The position numbers and the translations under genes are program-made. From the NCBI GenBank assembly GCA_002392835.1, contig DGHX01000153.1, forward strand, positions 1-6,846: a DNA stretch of 6,846 bases, given 5' to 3'. This DNA is from Prevotella sp. UBA3837 (lineage in GTDB: Bacteria; Bacteroidota; Bacteroidia; Bacteroidales; Bacteroidaceae). The notes beneath the pieces were generated by a model. That model worked only from the letters and a program-made list of their open reading frames with translations, was not told the DNA's origin and ran no database searches. Of the stretch, positions 1 to 6,644 are shown piece by piece (the first letter of the stretch is position 1; every line of letters begins with the position of its first letter).

Positions 1-1
1 T

Positions 2-832
2 GTTGATCTTGCAGACAGCGCTCTTCGAAGCCTCACGCAACTGCTCTTCGGGAATACCTACTGCATCGGGCAGGTTGCCGCCATACTTGTTGATGGTGTC
101 CACCTCGTCCTGGGGCACCGAGCTCGATCCATGGAGCACGATGGGGAATCCGGGCAGCTTCTGCTCAATCTCGTGCAGCACGTCGAAAGCCAGTGGCGGG
201 GGCACCAGCCTGCCGGTCTTCGGGTCGCGGGTGCACTGTTCGGGCTTGAACTTGTAGGCGCCGTGGCTGGTACCTATGCTGATGGCCAGTGAATCGCAGC
301 CCGTGCGGGTAGCGAAGTCAATGACCTCCTCGGGCTTGGTGTAGTGGCTCACCTCAGAGGCAACCTCGTCCTCAACGCCGGCCAGCACGCCGAGCTCGCA
401 CTCCACGGTGACATCATACTTGTGGGCATACTCCACCACCTGGCGCGAGATGCGGATGTTCTCCTCGTAGGGCAGTGCCGAGCCGTCATACATCACGCTC
501 GAGAAGCCCATGTCGATGCAATCCTTGCACAGCTCAAAGCTGTCGCCGTGATCCAGGTGCAGCACAATCTCGGGGTGCTCGCACCCCAGCTCCTTGGCGT
601 ATGCCACAGCTCCCTCGGCCATGTAGCGCAGAATGGTGGCGTTGGCATAGTTGCGGGCGCCCTTGCTCACCTGCATGATGACGGGGCTCTTAGTCTCCAC
701 GGCAGCCTGCACGATGGCCTGCATCTGCTCCATGGTGTTGAAGTTGAAGGCGGGAATGGCGTAGCCACCGGCTACAGCCCGCTTGAACATCTCGCGAGTG
801 TTCACGAGACCTAAATCCTTGTAGTTTACCAT
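2..832 (-). CDS. fba: Class II fructose-bisphosphate aldolase, 3'-truncated by window edge
   Basis: This gene encodes the metal-dependent aldolase that interconverts fructose-1,6-bisphosphate with dihydroxyacetone phosphate and glyceraldehyde-3-phosphate in cytoplasmic glycolysis and gluconeogenesis. Reading from the ATG at 832-830, 277 codons are open to the window edge with no stop; roughly the last 50-60 residues of a Bacteroidales-type enzyme are missing. The N-terminus reads MVNYKDLGLVNTREMF. The LHLDHGD motif (residues 91-97) supplies the catalytic Asp94 and the metal ligand His95. Residues 143-147 (VECEL) give the conserved acidic pair, followed by SIGTSHGAYKF with metal ligand His190 and VLHGSSS with metal ligand His234. 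Cys145 lies where I would expect Gly or Ala; this is a mild substitution away from the ligands. The gene is co-directional with the rnf operon but separated from rnfA by 220 nt and has its own promoter candidate, so it is probably an independent unit. The start agrees with the family N-terminus. Confidence 0.96.
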   Translation of the reverse strand, partial: MVNYKDLGLVNTREMFKRAVAGGYAIPAFNFNTMEQMQAIVQAAVETKSPVIMQVSKGARNYANATILRYMAEGAVAYAKELGCEHPEIVLHLDHGDSFELCKDCIDMGFSSVMYDGSALPYEENIRISRQVVEYAHKYDVTVECELGVLAGVEDEVASEVSHYTKPEEVIDFATRTGCDSLAISIGTSHGAYKFKPEQCTRDPKTGRLVPPPLAFDVLHEIEQKLPGFPIVLHGSSSVPQDEVDTINKYGGNLPDAVGIPEEQLREASKSAVCKIN

Positions 833-877
833 AATTGTTTGTTATCTTTAAAAACTGGTTAAATCCTAATTTGCCCG

Positions 878-885
878 CAAAATTA
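878..885 (-). promoter_or_regulatory. Predicted Bacteroidota -7 promoter box for fba
   Basis: The minus strand reads TAATTTTG here, an exact match to the Bacteroidota sigma-factor -7 consensus TAnnTTTG. About 20 nt upstream the sequence is only T/C-rich, so the -33 TTTG element is weak or degenerate. Transcription starting a few bases downstream would give a leader of about 35-40 nt before the fba ATG. The TTTG of the box is part of a dyad, TTTGCGGGCAAA on the minus strand (870-881). Prediction is by consensus only. Confidence 0.55.
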
Positions 886-950
886 CTATTTTTAATTGAG
901 ATACGAAGACTGCGGGCACAGAATTTTTCGCCGTTTTTAGGCATTTTAAG

Positions 951-988
951 TTTTCGGCTGCCAACACGGGCTGCATGATGCCCGAAAA
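951..988 (-). terminator. Inverted repeat after rnfA, possible operon 3' end
   Basis: A 7-bp inverted repeat (TTTTCGG at 951-957, CCGAAAA at 982-988) encloses a second, smaller one (CGGGC at 967-971, GCCCG at 980-984). The outer and inner stems are alternative pairings to some extent. It lies about 65 nt past the rnfA stop codon, where an operon end would be expected. No T-tract follows on the minus strand, so it is not a standard intrinsic terminator. It could instead protect the 3' end or be chance. Confidence 0.25.
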
Positions 989-1052
989 TGTCATGTTAGG
1001 ATAGCAAAAATTTACATTAATGCAATGACAACCATGTGCCGCCGAAGTAGGC

Positions 1053-1655
1053 TTAGTCCAGTCCAAAGAGCGTGCGCAAGCCGCCATCGACGCCCGAGAA
1101 GCCCATGAAGGCCAGGCTGAGCAGTCCGGCAGAGACCAGCACGATGGCCATACCGCGCATGCCACGGGGCACGTCGGCCAGCTCCAGCTGTTCGCGCATG
1201 CCGGCAAACACTGTCAGGGCGAGGCCGAAGCCCAGGGCCGTGGAGAAAGCATACATGATGCTCTGTGCCAGATTGTAGTCTTTCTGAATGACAAGGATGG
1301 CCACGCCCAGCACGGCACAGTTGGTGGTGATGAGGGGCAGGAAGATGCCCAGTGCCTGATAGAGTGCGGGCGACACCTTCTTCAGCACGATCTCGACCAT
1401 CTGCACCAGCGAAGCTATGACCAGAATGAAGGCAATGGTCTGCAGATACTGCAGCCCGTTGGGGTCGAGCACATACTTCTGCACCAGCCAGGTGACGATG
1501 GTGGCCAGCGTCAGCACAAAGGCCACGGCAGCCGACATGCCCAGCGAGGTGTCAATCTTCTTCGATACGCCTAAGAAGGGACAGATGCCCAGGAACTGCG
1601 CCAGCACAATATTGTTGACGAAGATGGCGCTGATGAATATAAGCAGATATTCCAT
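1053..1655 (-). CDS. rnfA: RnfA, integral membrane subunit of the Rnf complex
   Basis: RnfA is a polytopic inner-membrane subunit homologous to RnfE and NqrE; the two pack as an inverted pair that carries electrons across the membrane. The 200-residue product has about six hydrophobic helices and the usual family length. Cys25 lies in the motif GICPFLG (residues 23-29) and Cys113 in TTNCAVLG. By analogy with solved Rnf/Nqr structures, these two cysteines and the matching pair in RnfE hold one [2Fe-2S] cluster at the centre of the membrane. The opening residues (MEYLLIFISAIFVNNIVLAQ) fit the family, fixing the start. It begins 3 nt after the rnfE stop, so it is probably translationally coupled; no Shine-Dalgarno is visible. 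It is the last gene of the operon, and a 220-nt gap follows. Confidence 0.97.
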   Translation of the reverse strand: MEYLLIFISAIFVNNIVLAQFLGICPFLGVSKKIDTSLGMSAAVAFVLTLATIVTWLVQKYVLDPNGLQYLQTIAFILVIASLVQMVEIVLKKVSPALYQALGIFLPLITTNCAVLGVAILVIQKDYNLAQSIMYAFSTALGFGLALTVFAGMREQLELADVPRGMRGMAIVLVSAGLLSLAFMGFSGVDGGLRTLFGLD

Positions 1656-1658
1656 AGT

Positions 1659-2243
1659 TTACGATTTCTTCAGTTTGTTGACAATGGCGATGAGGAATCC
1701 CAGGGTGATGAAGGCGCCTGGAGGCAGGATGAAAAGCAGGATGTTGGTCGTCTCGGGCAGCAGCACGAAGCCGAACACCGAGCCGGCTCCCAGCAGCTCG
1801 CGCACGATGCCGAGGAGCGTCAGTGCCAGCGTGAAGCCCAGTCCGATGCCTATGCCGTCGAAGAGCGAAGCCACAGGGCTGTTCTTGGCAGCGAAGGCCT
1901 CGGCACGGCCCAGTATGATGCAGTTCACCACGATAAGGGGTATGAACAGTCCCAGCGCCTTGTCCACGTCGGGCAGGAAGGCTTTGATGACCAGCTGCAG
2001 GATGGTGACGAAGGCGGCAATGACCACGATGAACACGGGGATGCGCACCTTGTCGGGCGTGAGGCTCTTCAGCAGCGAAATGACAACATTGGTACAGATG
2101 AGCACCACCATGGTGGCCAGGCCCATTGACAGGCCGTTCATGGCGCTCGTAGTGGTGGCCAAAGTGGGGCACATGCCCAGCATCAGGACGAAAGTGGGAT
2201 TCTCCTTAACGATGCCGTTCTTGATGATATTTACGTAACCCAT
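1659..2243 (-). CDS. rnfE: RnfE, integral membrane subunit of the Rnf complex
   Basis: RnfE is the partner of RnfA in the membrane core of the ferredoxin:NAD+ oxidoreductase and is homologous to NqrD. The 194-residue protein starts MGYVNIIKNGIVKENP, a family-typical cytoplasmic N-terminus, followed by about six transmembrane helices. Cys25 in LGMCPTLA (residues 22-29) and Cys108 in VVNCIILGRAEAFA correspond by position to Cys25 and Cys113 of RnfA, and are the expected ligands of the shared intramembrane iron-sulfur cluster. The C-terminus is short and basic (NKLKKS). It lies 40 nt downstream of rnfG, the widest gap inside the operon, with an A-rich leader containing a run of nine A and no Shine-Dalgarno. 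Its stop is 3 nt before rnfA. Confidence 0.97.
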   Translation of the reverse strand: MGYVNIIKNGIVKENPTFVLMLGMCPTLATTTSAMNGLSMGLATMVVLICTNVVISLLKSLTPDKVRIPVFIVVIAAFVTILQLVIKAFLPDVDKALGLFIPLIVVNCIILGRAEAFAAKNSPVASLFDGIGIGLGFTLALTLLGIVRELLGAGSVFGFVLLPETTNILLFILPPGAFITLGFLIAIVNKLKKS

Positions 2244-2283
2244 ATATTTTGTCTGACTGTTTACGTTTTTTTTTCCATTTGTG

Positions 2284-2886
2284 TTACTCTACGTGTTTCG
2301 ATGCCCCCGTCTGTGCGTCAGTGGCATTACCCATGTAAGCATTGTAGGCATTGGTGACGGCCAGCAGGAAGGCACGGCTGGTGATGGTCGATGCGGTGAT
2401 GGCATCAATGCGCCCGCCGTCCTTTGACACGGTAAGGCCGTCGGCAGGGTTCAGGCCGATGATGCTGCCCTTCTGTCCCTGCTGGAACCACTGGTCAGCC
2501 TTGGCACCCAGGCCCGGAGTCTCCTGGTGCTCCAGCAGCGTATAGCCCAACACATTGCCTGTGGCATCGAAGCCCACCAGGACCCGCAGCTCGCCGCCGA
2601 AGCCCATCGTGCTGCTCTCCACGGCAGCCCCCTTCTCATTATTATATATAATGTAGGTCTGCTCCTTGCCCTTGGCATCTGCGGTCTTGATGGTGTCGGT
2701 CTTGCTCACCGTGATGTTGTCGGCCTGCATGACCGTTTTGATGCCGTTTTGCAATGCTATCTGCTTCTGCTCGTCTATGGGTCCGCTGGTGACGTGGTTC
2801 ACGAAGGCCAGCACACCGCCCATCAGCACGGCCACGCCAGTGAGGACGAGCACCATATTCAGAAGTGATGATTCAAGTTTCTTCAT
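2284..2886 (-). CDS. rnfG: RnfG, FMN-binding subunit of the Rnf complex
   Basis: RnfG is a membrane-anchored flavoprotein subunit, homologous to NqrC, that relays electrons through an FMN attached to a threonine by the flavin transferase ApbE. The 200-residue product has a single N-terminal anchor (about residues 8-30), then an extracytoplasmic FMN-binding domain. This carries a conserved ETPGLG loop (122-127) and the attachment region DAITASTITS (161-170). Thr167 is the predicted FMN acceptor. The local motif is TAST rather than the usual SGAT/TGAT, see findings. The polar tail lacks other recognisable motifs. An AAGGAGG ribosome binding site 9 nt upstream supports the start at 2886. The gene begins 14 nt after the rnfD stop. 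Confidence 0.96.
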   Translation of the reverse strand: MKKLESSLLNMVLVLTGVAVLMGGVLAFVNHVTSGPIDEQKQIALQNGIKTVMQADNITVSKTDTIKTADAKGKEQTYIIYNNEKGAAVESSTMGFGGELRVLVGFDATGNVLGYTLLEHQETPGLGAKADQWFQQGQKGSIIGLNPADGLTVSKDGGRIDAITASTITSRAFLLAVTNAYNAYMGNATDAQTGASKHVE

Positions 2887-2895
2887 AGCTCAGTT

Positions 2896-2902
2896 CCTCC
2901 TT
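2896..2902 (-). promoter_or_regulatory. Strong Shine-Dalgarno site of rnfG
   Basis: The minus strand reads AAGGAGG, 9 nt before the rnfG ATG, and the motif overlaps the TAA stop of rnfD. A full anti-16S match is uncommon in Bacteroidota, where leaders usually have none. It fixes the rnfG start and suggests reinitiation or independent loading after rnfD. Confidence 0.7.
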
Positions 2903-3905
2903 ATTGCTTTGCAGGCTCCTCACCGAAGCGCTTGGGTTTGACATAGTTGTTGATGAGAGGCGTAAAGGCATTCATGATGAGTATGGCAAACGACATACCC
3001 TCGGGGTAGCTGCCCCAGTTGCGGATGACGATGGTGAGCACACCGATGGCGACACCATAGATAATCTGTCCGCGTGGAGTCATGGGCGATGTGACATAGT
3101 CGGTGGCCATGAAGATGGCTCCCAGCATGAGTCCTCCGCTCAGCAGCACTGCCACGGGGTTGGCATAGACGGGGCTGGCCAGATGCATCAGGGCGCTGAG
3201 CACGAATACGGTGCCGAGTATGCTGACTGGAATGTGCCAGGTGATGATGCGGCGCCAGAGCATGTAGGCCAGTCCGAGCAGCAGTGCCAGGGCACACACT
3301 TCGCCCAGCGCGCCGGCGCCGTAGCCCAGCTGCGGGTCGCCGAGCAGCATGTGCAGCGAGTCGGGCAGACGATCGAGCACCGAGGCATCGCCGGTCTTGA
3401 TGGCCTCCTTCATCACGCTCAGCGGCGTGGCGCCTGTCACGGCGTCGGTGTAAGCCAGCTGCTGACCGGCCACAGGCCATACCGTCATCTGGGCGGGAAA
3501 GGCCACCAGCAGGGCGCAGCGGCCCACCAGTGCGGGGTTGAAGATGTTCTGTCCCAGCCCGCCGAAGGTCATCTTGCCCACGCCGATGGCGAACAGGGCA
3601 CCGATGATGATGATCCATACGGGCAGATTCGACGGCAAGTTCATGCCTAAGAGCAGTCCGGTGAGCGCCGCTGAGCCATCAGCGATGGTGCAGCGCGGAT
3701 TCTTCAGCATATATTTGTTGATGGCCCACTCAAAGAATACGCAGGCCGCCACGCTGCTGAGGCACACGACGACAGAGCCGAGGCCAAAGTAGTAGAACGA
3801 CACCAGCAACGCTGGCAGCAGTGCGATGATGACACCGCGCATGTTGCGCTCCACCGAATCGGTGCCGTGGGCGTGGGGTGAAAGGGATACTATCAGTTTA
3901 CTCAT
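2901..3905 (-). CDS. rnfD: RnfD, membrane subunit with covalent FMN
   Basis: RnfD is a polytopic membrane subunit homologous to NqrB and carries an FMN covalently linked to threonine; it lies in the electron and ion path between RnfG and the rest of the complex. The 334-residue product has the usual family length and about nine to ten hydrophobic segments. Recognisable signatures are LSPHAHG near the N-terminus (8-14), GGLGQNIFNPALVGR (115-129), the flavinylation motif DAVTGAT (154-160) with Thr160 as acceptor, and FMATDYVTSP (265-274), the conserved motif late in the protein. The C-terminal tail (KPKRFGEEPAKQ) is soluble. It starts 22 nt after the rnfC stop. The leader is A-rich with only a weak AAGGAA element. 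The start fits the conserved N-terminus. Confidence 0.97.
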   Translation of the reverse strand: MSKLIVSLSPHAHGTDSVERNMRGVIIALLPALLVSFYYFGLGSVVVCLSSVAACVFFEWAINKYMLKNPRCTIADGSAALTGLLLGMNLPSNLPVWIIIIGALFAIGVGKMTFGGLGQNIFNPALVGRCALLVAFPAQMTVWPVAGQQLAYTDAVTGATPLSVMKEAIKTGDASVLDRLPDSLHMLLGDPQLGYGAGALGEVCALALLLGLAYMLWRRIITWHIPVSILGTVFVLSALMHLASPVYANPVAVLLSGGLMLGAIFMATDYVTSPMTPRGQIIYGVAIGVLTIVIRNWGSYPEGMSFAILIMNAFTPLINNYVKPKRFGEEPAKQ

Positions 3906-3927
3906 AATTTGTTTCTTTCTGTTCCTT

Positions 3928-5295
3928 TTATTTCTTTGCTGTTCGCGACCGTATGATGCCCATGACGGTCGTCTTGCCCTGACGGATGTTGTCGAGCAGT
4001 GGACGATGGGCCGGGCATGTGAACTGGCACGACCCGCATTCTATGCAGCTGGTGATGTCCTCGCCCTCGGCACGCTCCCAGTTCTTCACTGCCGAGAGCT
4101 TCGCCAGCAGGTAAGGCTCCAGGCCCATGGGGCACACGCCGACGCATTTGGCACAGCGTATGCAGGGCTGCGCCTCCTTGCGGCGTGCATCGTCGCCGCT
4201 GAGGATGGTGACGGAGTTGGTGCCCTTGCAGATGGGCACCTCGGTGGTGGTGAGTGCCTTGCCCATCATGGGTCCGCCGGCCAGCAGTTTGTTGTCGCCG
4301 TCGGGCATGCCGCCACATGCCTCTATGAGCTGGCTCATGGGCGTGCCCATGCGCACCAGGAAGTTGCCGGGCTTGGCCAGCCGCTTTCCGGTGACCGTGG
4401 TGTAGCGCTCGAAGAGCGGCTTATGCTTCATAACAGCCTGATAGACAGCAAAGGCAGTACCCACATTCTGAACTATCGCTCCAACATTGACAGGAATGGC
4501 AGGCGGAGCAGGAACCTGACGGCGTATGACGGCGTCGACCAGCTGTTTCTCGCCACCTTGCGGGTAGCGCTGCTTCAGTGGCACCACCTCTACGTGGTAG
4601 TCTGTGGCACCGAAGGCCTGCTGTGCCTTTGCCGTCAGCAGCTCGATGGCCTTGTGTTTGTTGGTCTCAATGCCGATGTAGCCAGTGGTCACCTTGGCTG
4701 CCTTCATCAGCAGCTCCAGTCCCACGAGTATCTCGTCGGCGTGCTCCATCATCAGCCGGTAGTCGGCGGTGATGTACGGCTCGCACTCCACGGCGTTGAT
4801 GATGACGCACTCGGCTTTTGCCGTGGGCGGCGGTGTGAGCTTGATGAAGGTGGGGAAACCGGCGCCGCCCATGCCCACGATACCGGCGTCCTTCACGCGC
4901 TGCACGATCTCTTCCGGTGTCAGCTCAGGGTGGTCTTTCACCAGCTCCAGCTTGTCGGAACGGTCTATGCTCTCCTCCCACTCATCACCCTCAACGTTGA
5001 TGATGATGACGGGCTTGCGATAGCCTGTGGCGTCGATGGCGGTGTCAATCTTTTCCACCGTGCCGCTGACCGACGAGAAGATGGGTGCGCTGACGAAGCT
5101 TCCTGCCTCGGCAATGAGCGTTCCCACTTTCACCTTGTCGCCCTTCTGCACGATGGGGCGTGCCGGGGCACCGATGTGCTGCGACAGCGGGAAGATGGCC
5201 TGATGAGGCAGAGGGGCTACCTGCGTCGGCACCTCGTGCGTCAGCTTGTTCTCTTCGGGATGTATGCCACCTATACGGAATGTTCTGATGTTCAT
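3928..5295 (-). CDS. rnfC: RnfC, NADH/FMN-binding subunit of the Rnf complex
   Basis: RnfC is the peripheral cytoplasmic subunit where NAD+ is reduced, or NADH oxidised in reverse. The 455-residue product shows the family layout: an N-terminal domain (opening FRIGGIHPEENK) with a lipoyl-like hairpin (about 45-80, including FSSVSGTVEKI); a NuoF-like Rossmann domain for FMN and NAD(H) with GMGGAGFPTFIK (141-152) and NAVECEPY (167-174); a soluble ligand-binding beta-grasp (SLBB)-like region; and two C-terminal [4Fe-4S] motifs at Cys378-381-384-388 and Cys417-420-423-427. It has no long extra tail like that of some proteobacterial RnfC proteins. Its ATG overlaps the rnfB stop as ATGA, and an AAGGAGG site lies 7 nt upstream, so translation is coupled to rnfB and the start is firm. 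Confidence 0.98.
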   Translation of the reverse strand: MNIRTFRIGGIHPEENKLTHEVPTQVAPLPHQAIFPLSQHIGAPARPIVQKGDKVKVGTLIAEAGSFVSAPIFSSVSGTVEKIDTAIDATGYRKPVIIINVEGDEWEESIDRSDKLELVKDHPELTPEEIVQRVKDAGIVGMGGAGFPTFIKLTPPPTAKAECVIINAVECEPYITADYRLMMEHADEILVGLELLMKAAKVTTGYIGIETNKHKAIELLTAKAQQAFGATDYHVEVVPLKQRYPQGGEKQLVDAVIRRQVPAPPAIPVNVGAIVQNVGTAFAVYQAVMKHKPLFERYTTVTGKRLAKPGNFLVRMGTPMSQLIEACGGMPDGDNKLLAGGPMMGKALTTTEVPICKGTNSVTILSGDDARRKEAQPCIRCAKCVGVCPMGLEPYLLAKLSAVKNWERAEGEDITSCIECGSCQFTCPAHRPLLDNIRQGKTTVMGIIRSRTAKK

Positions 5296-6170
5296 GCTGT
5301 TTCCTCCTTTCCTTCAACTGCTGGTTTAGGTTCTGCGGGCTTCGGTGCGGGGAAGTTCACGGCCCGGATGGCGTGCGTGGGGCAGGCCTCGACGCACTTA
5401 CGGCACAGGCGGCACTTGTCGGCATCGATGTACGAGAGGTTCTGGCCCAGCGTGATGGCCTCGAACTTACACTCCCTGACGCACTTGCCACAGCCGATGC
5501 AGCTCACCTCGCACGACTTGCGCGAAATGGCGCCCTTGTCCTTGTTAACACACGACACGAAGACCCTGCGGTTCTTCGGTCCCTTCTTGCGCAGCTCGAT
5601 GATGCCGCGCGGACAAGCCTTCGTACAAGCTCCGCAGGCCGTGCACTTGTCGTCATCAACCTCGGGCAGCCCTGTCTCCGGATTCAGGTGGATGGCATCA
5701 AACTGGCAGGCTTGCACACAGTCGCCGCAGCCCAGGCAGCCGTAGCCGCAGCCCGTCTCGCCGGCACCGCAGGCATTCATGGCAGCACAGGAGCGCATGC
5801 CGCCATAGACGGCAATCTTAGGCCGGTGCACACAGCTGCCGTTACAGCGAACCACTGCCACCTTGGGCTCGCCGTTAGCGATGGCCATGCCCAGCAGGTC
5901 GGCCACCTTCGACATCACCTCGCTGCCGCCCACGGGGCAGTTCAGCCCATCGAGGCTGCCGGCGTCGGCACCCTTCACCAGCGCGTCGGCCATGCCGCCG
6001 CAGCCTGCAAAGCCGCATCCGCCGCAGTTGGCACCAGGCAACAGCTCGTTCACCTGAGCAATGCGAGGGTCTTCGTACACTGCAAACCGCTTGGAGCATA
6101 CATAGAGCACAAGGGCTGCTATGAGTGCAATGGCACCAAGCACAATTACAGCAATCAAAATGAAATTCAT
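5292..6170 (-). CDS. rnfB: RnfB, ferredoxin-accepting multi-cluster iron-sulfur subunit
   Basis: RnfB is the subunit that receives electrons from reduced ferredoxin. The 292-residue protein has one N-terminal transmembrane anchor (about 4-24). It is followed by a Fes-type [4Fe-4S] domain (Cys49, Cys52, Cys57, Cys78) and four ferredoxin-like CxxCxxCxxxC motifs: Cys145-148-151-155, Cys176-179-182-186, Cys224-227-230-234 and Cys253-256-259-263. Further cysteines lie at 109, 113, 128, 134 and 141, and at 207 and 220. This is the long RnfB type of anaerobes, not the short proteobacterial form with two ferredoxin motifs. The Pro/Ala/Glu-rich C-terminal tail (274-292) looks disordered. It starts 19 nt after the rseC stop with an A-rich leader and no Shine-Dalgarno. 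It ends in the ATGA overlap with rnfC. Confidence 0.98.
   Translation of the reverse strand: MNFILIAVIVLGAIALIAALVLYVCSKRFAVYEDPRIAQVNELLPGANCGGCGFAGCGGMADALVKGADAGSLDGLNCPVGGSEVMSKVADLLGMAIANGEPKVAVVRCNGSCVHRPKIAVYGGMRSCAAMNACGAGETGCGYGCLGCGDCVQACQFDAIHLNPETGLPEVDDDKCTACGACTKACPRGIIELRKKGPKNRRVFVSCVNKDKGAISRKSCEVSCIGCGKCVRECKFEAITLGQNLSYIDADKCRLCRKCVEACPTHAIRAVNFPAPKPAEPKPAVEGKEETA
5303..5309 (-). promoter_or_regulatory. Strong Shine-Dalgarno site of rnfC, inside rnfB
   Basis: The minus strand reads AAGGAGG, 7 nt before the rnfC ATG. It lies in the last codons of rnfB (encoding the GKEETA tail) and fixes the overlapping ATGA start. With rnfG, it is one of only two genes here with a full-strength site. 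Confidence 0.7.
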
Positions 6171-6189
6171 AAATCTGTTTTAATTTGTT

Positions 6190-6636
6190 TTATATAGTTT
6201 GTTCTTCTTCATCGCCTGCTTCCTCAATACGGAAGGAGATCTTTCTGCTGATCTTGTCGCGCAGCAGCCATACTGCCAGGTAATATGGCACGAGCGACGC
6301 CAGCATGAGCAGTGCTGCCAGGCCTTCACTGCATCGCGCAGCCAGGGCTATGCCCAGCACAGCCATCATCAGCATCAGGGGCTGGCCGAAGCCTATGAGC
6401 AAGGCATCGCGGGCCATGGCCCTTTGGGTGGTCACCACCACCGGCTGACCTGTGTGCCACTGTGCAGCCGTTGCTTCGTCCACGGCCACGTCAACGAGTT
6501 TTTCCTTCGCTTCAGCCGTCTGGCAGCGCGAGGCCACCTTACAGCCTGCACAGGCCGAAGCCTGCAGGATGCGCACCTTGACTACTCTCCCGCTGACGGA
6601 CTCAACGATTCCCTCGTGACGTATCTGGTTCTCCAT
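6190..6636 (-). CDS. rseC: RseC/MucC family protein, probable Rnf assembly or redox partner
   Basis: This 148-residue protein matches the RseC/MucC family (SoxR-reducing system protein RseC) in length and layout. A short cytoplasmic N-terminal domain opens with HEGIVESVSGRVVKVRI. A cysteine motif follows: SACAGC (27-32) with Cys29, Cys32 and then Cys38. Two adjacent transmembrane helices lie at about 79-100 and 105-125, and the tail is short, charged and acid-rich. In E. coli RseC acts with the Rsx complex, an Rnf homologue, to keep SoxR reduced; SoxR itself is not seen here. Being first in an rnf operon, its likely role is in Rnf assembly, cluster insertion or reduction (inference). The ATG at 6636 gives the expected N-terminus, but the promoter box ends only 8 nt before it, so the message may be leaderless. 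The rnfB start follows after 19 nt. Confidence 0.9.
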   Translation of the reverse strand: MENQIRHEGIVESVSGRVVKVRILQASACAGCKVASRCQTAEAKEKLVDVAVDEATAAQWHTGQPVVVTTQRAMARDALLIGFGQPLMLMMAVLGIALAARCSEGLAALLMLASLVPYYLAVWLLRDKISRKISFRIEEAGDEEEQTI

Positions 6637-6644
6637 TGCGACTG

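Noticed and set aside
344..814. Plus-strand open frame opposite fba
   Set aside because: The minus strand encodes aldolase with its catalytic and metal-binding residues in frame throughout this stretch.
866..1207. Minus-strand small frame crossing the end of rnfA and the gap before fba, as a possible small gene
   Set aside because: Its first half is an out-of-frame reading of rnfA and the rest is AT-rich spacer; there is no ribosome binding site and no recognisable sequence. A neighbouring frame at 690-944 likewise runs out of frame into fba.
1552..2172. Minus-strand alternative frame across rnfE and the start of rnfA
   Set aside because: It is an out-of-frame reading of rnfE, full of His, Arg and Gly and lacking membrane helices.
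1417..2238. Plus-strand open frame opposite rnfA and rnfE
   Set aside because: It spans two real genes and their junction on the other strand; it is rich in Met, Ser and Thr from reversed hydrophobic codons.
2636..2655. AT-rich island (TATATATAAT-like) as an internal promoter in rnfG
   Set aside because: It is explained by the codons for a Tyr-Ile-Ile-Tyr-Asn-Asn stretch of RnfG and has no TAnnTTTG match in a useful position.
2904..3650. Plus-strand open frame opposite rnfD
   Set aside because: It is an antisense shadow of an intact RnfD with clear FMN and membrane motifs; no domain is recognisable.
3826..5745. Very long plus-strand open frame (639 codons) opposite rnfC and part of rnfB
   Set aside because: It lies wholly antisense to two unmistakable genes, has no family resemblance and a His/Leu/Ala-rich composition typical of a mirrored GC-rich gene. 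The minus-strand genes carry all motifs in order.
5373..6197. Plus-strand open frame opposite rnfB
   Set aside because: It is an antisense shadow of rnfB. Its low-complexity Ala/His/Leu composition reflects the reversed cysteine and glycine codons.
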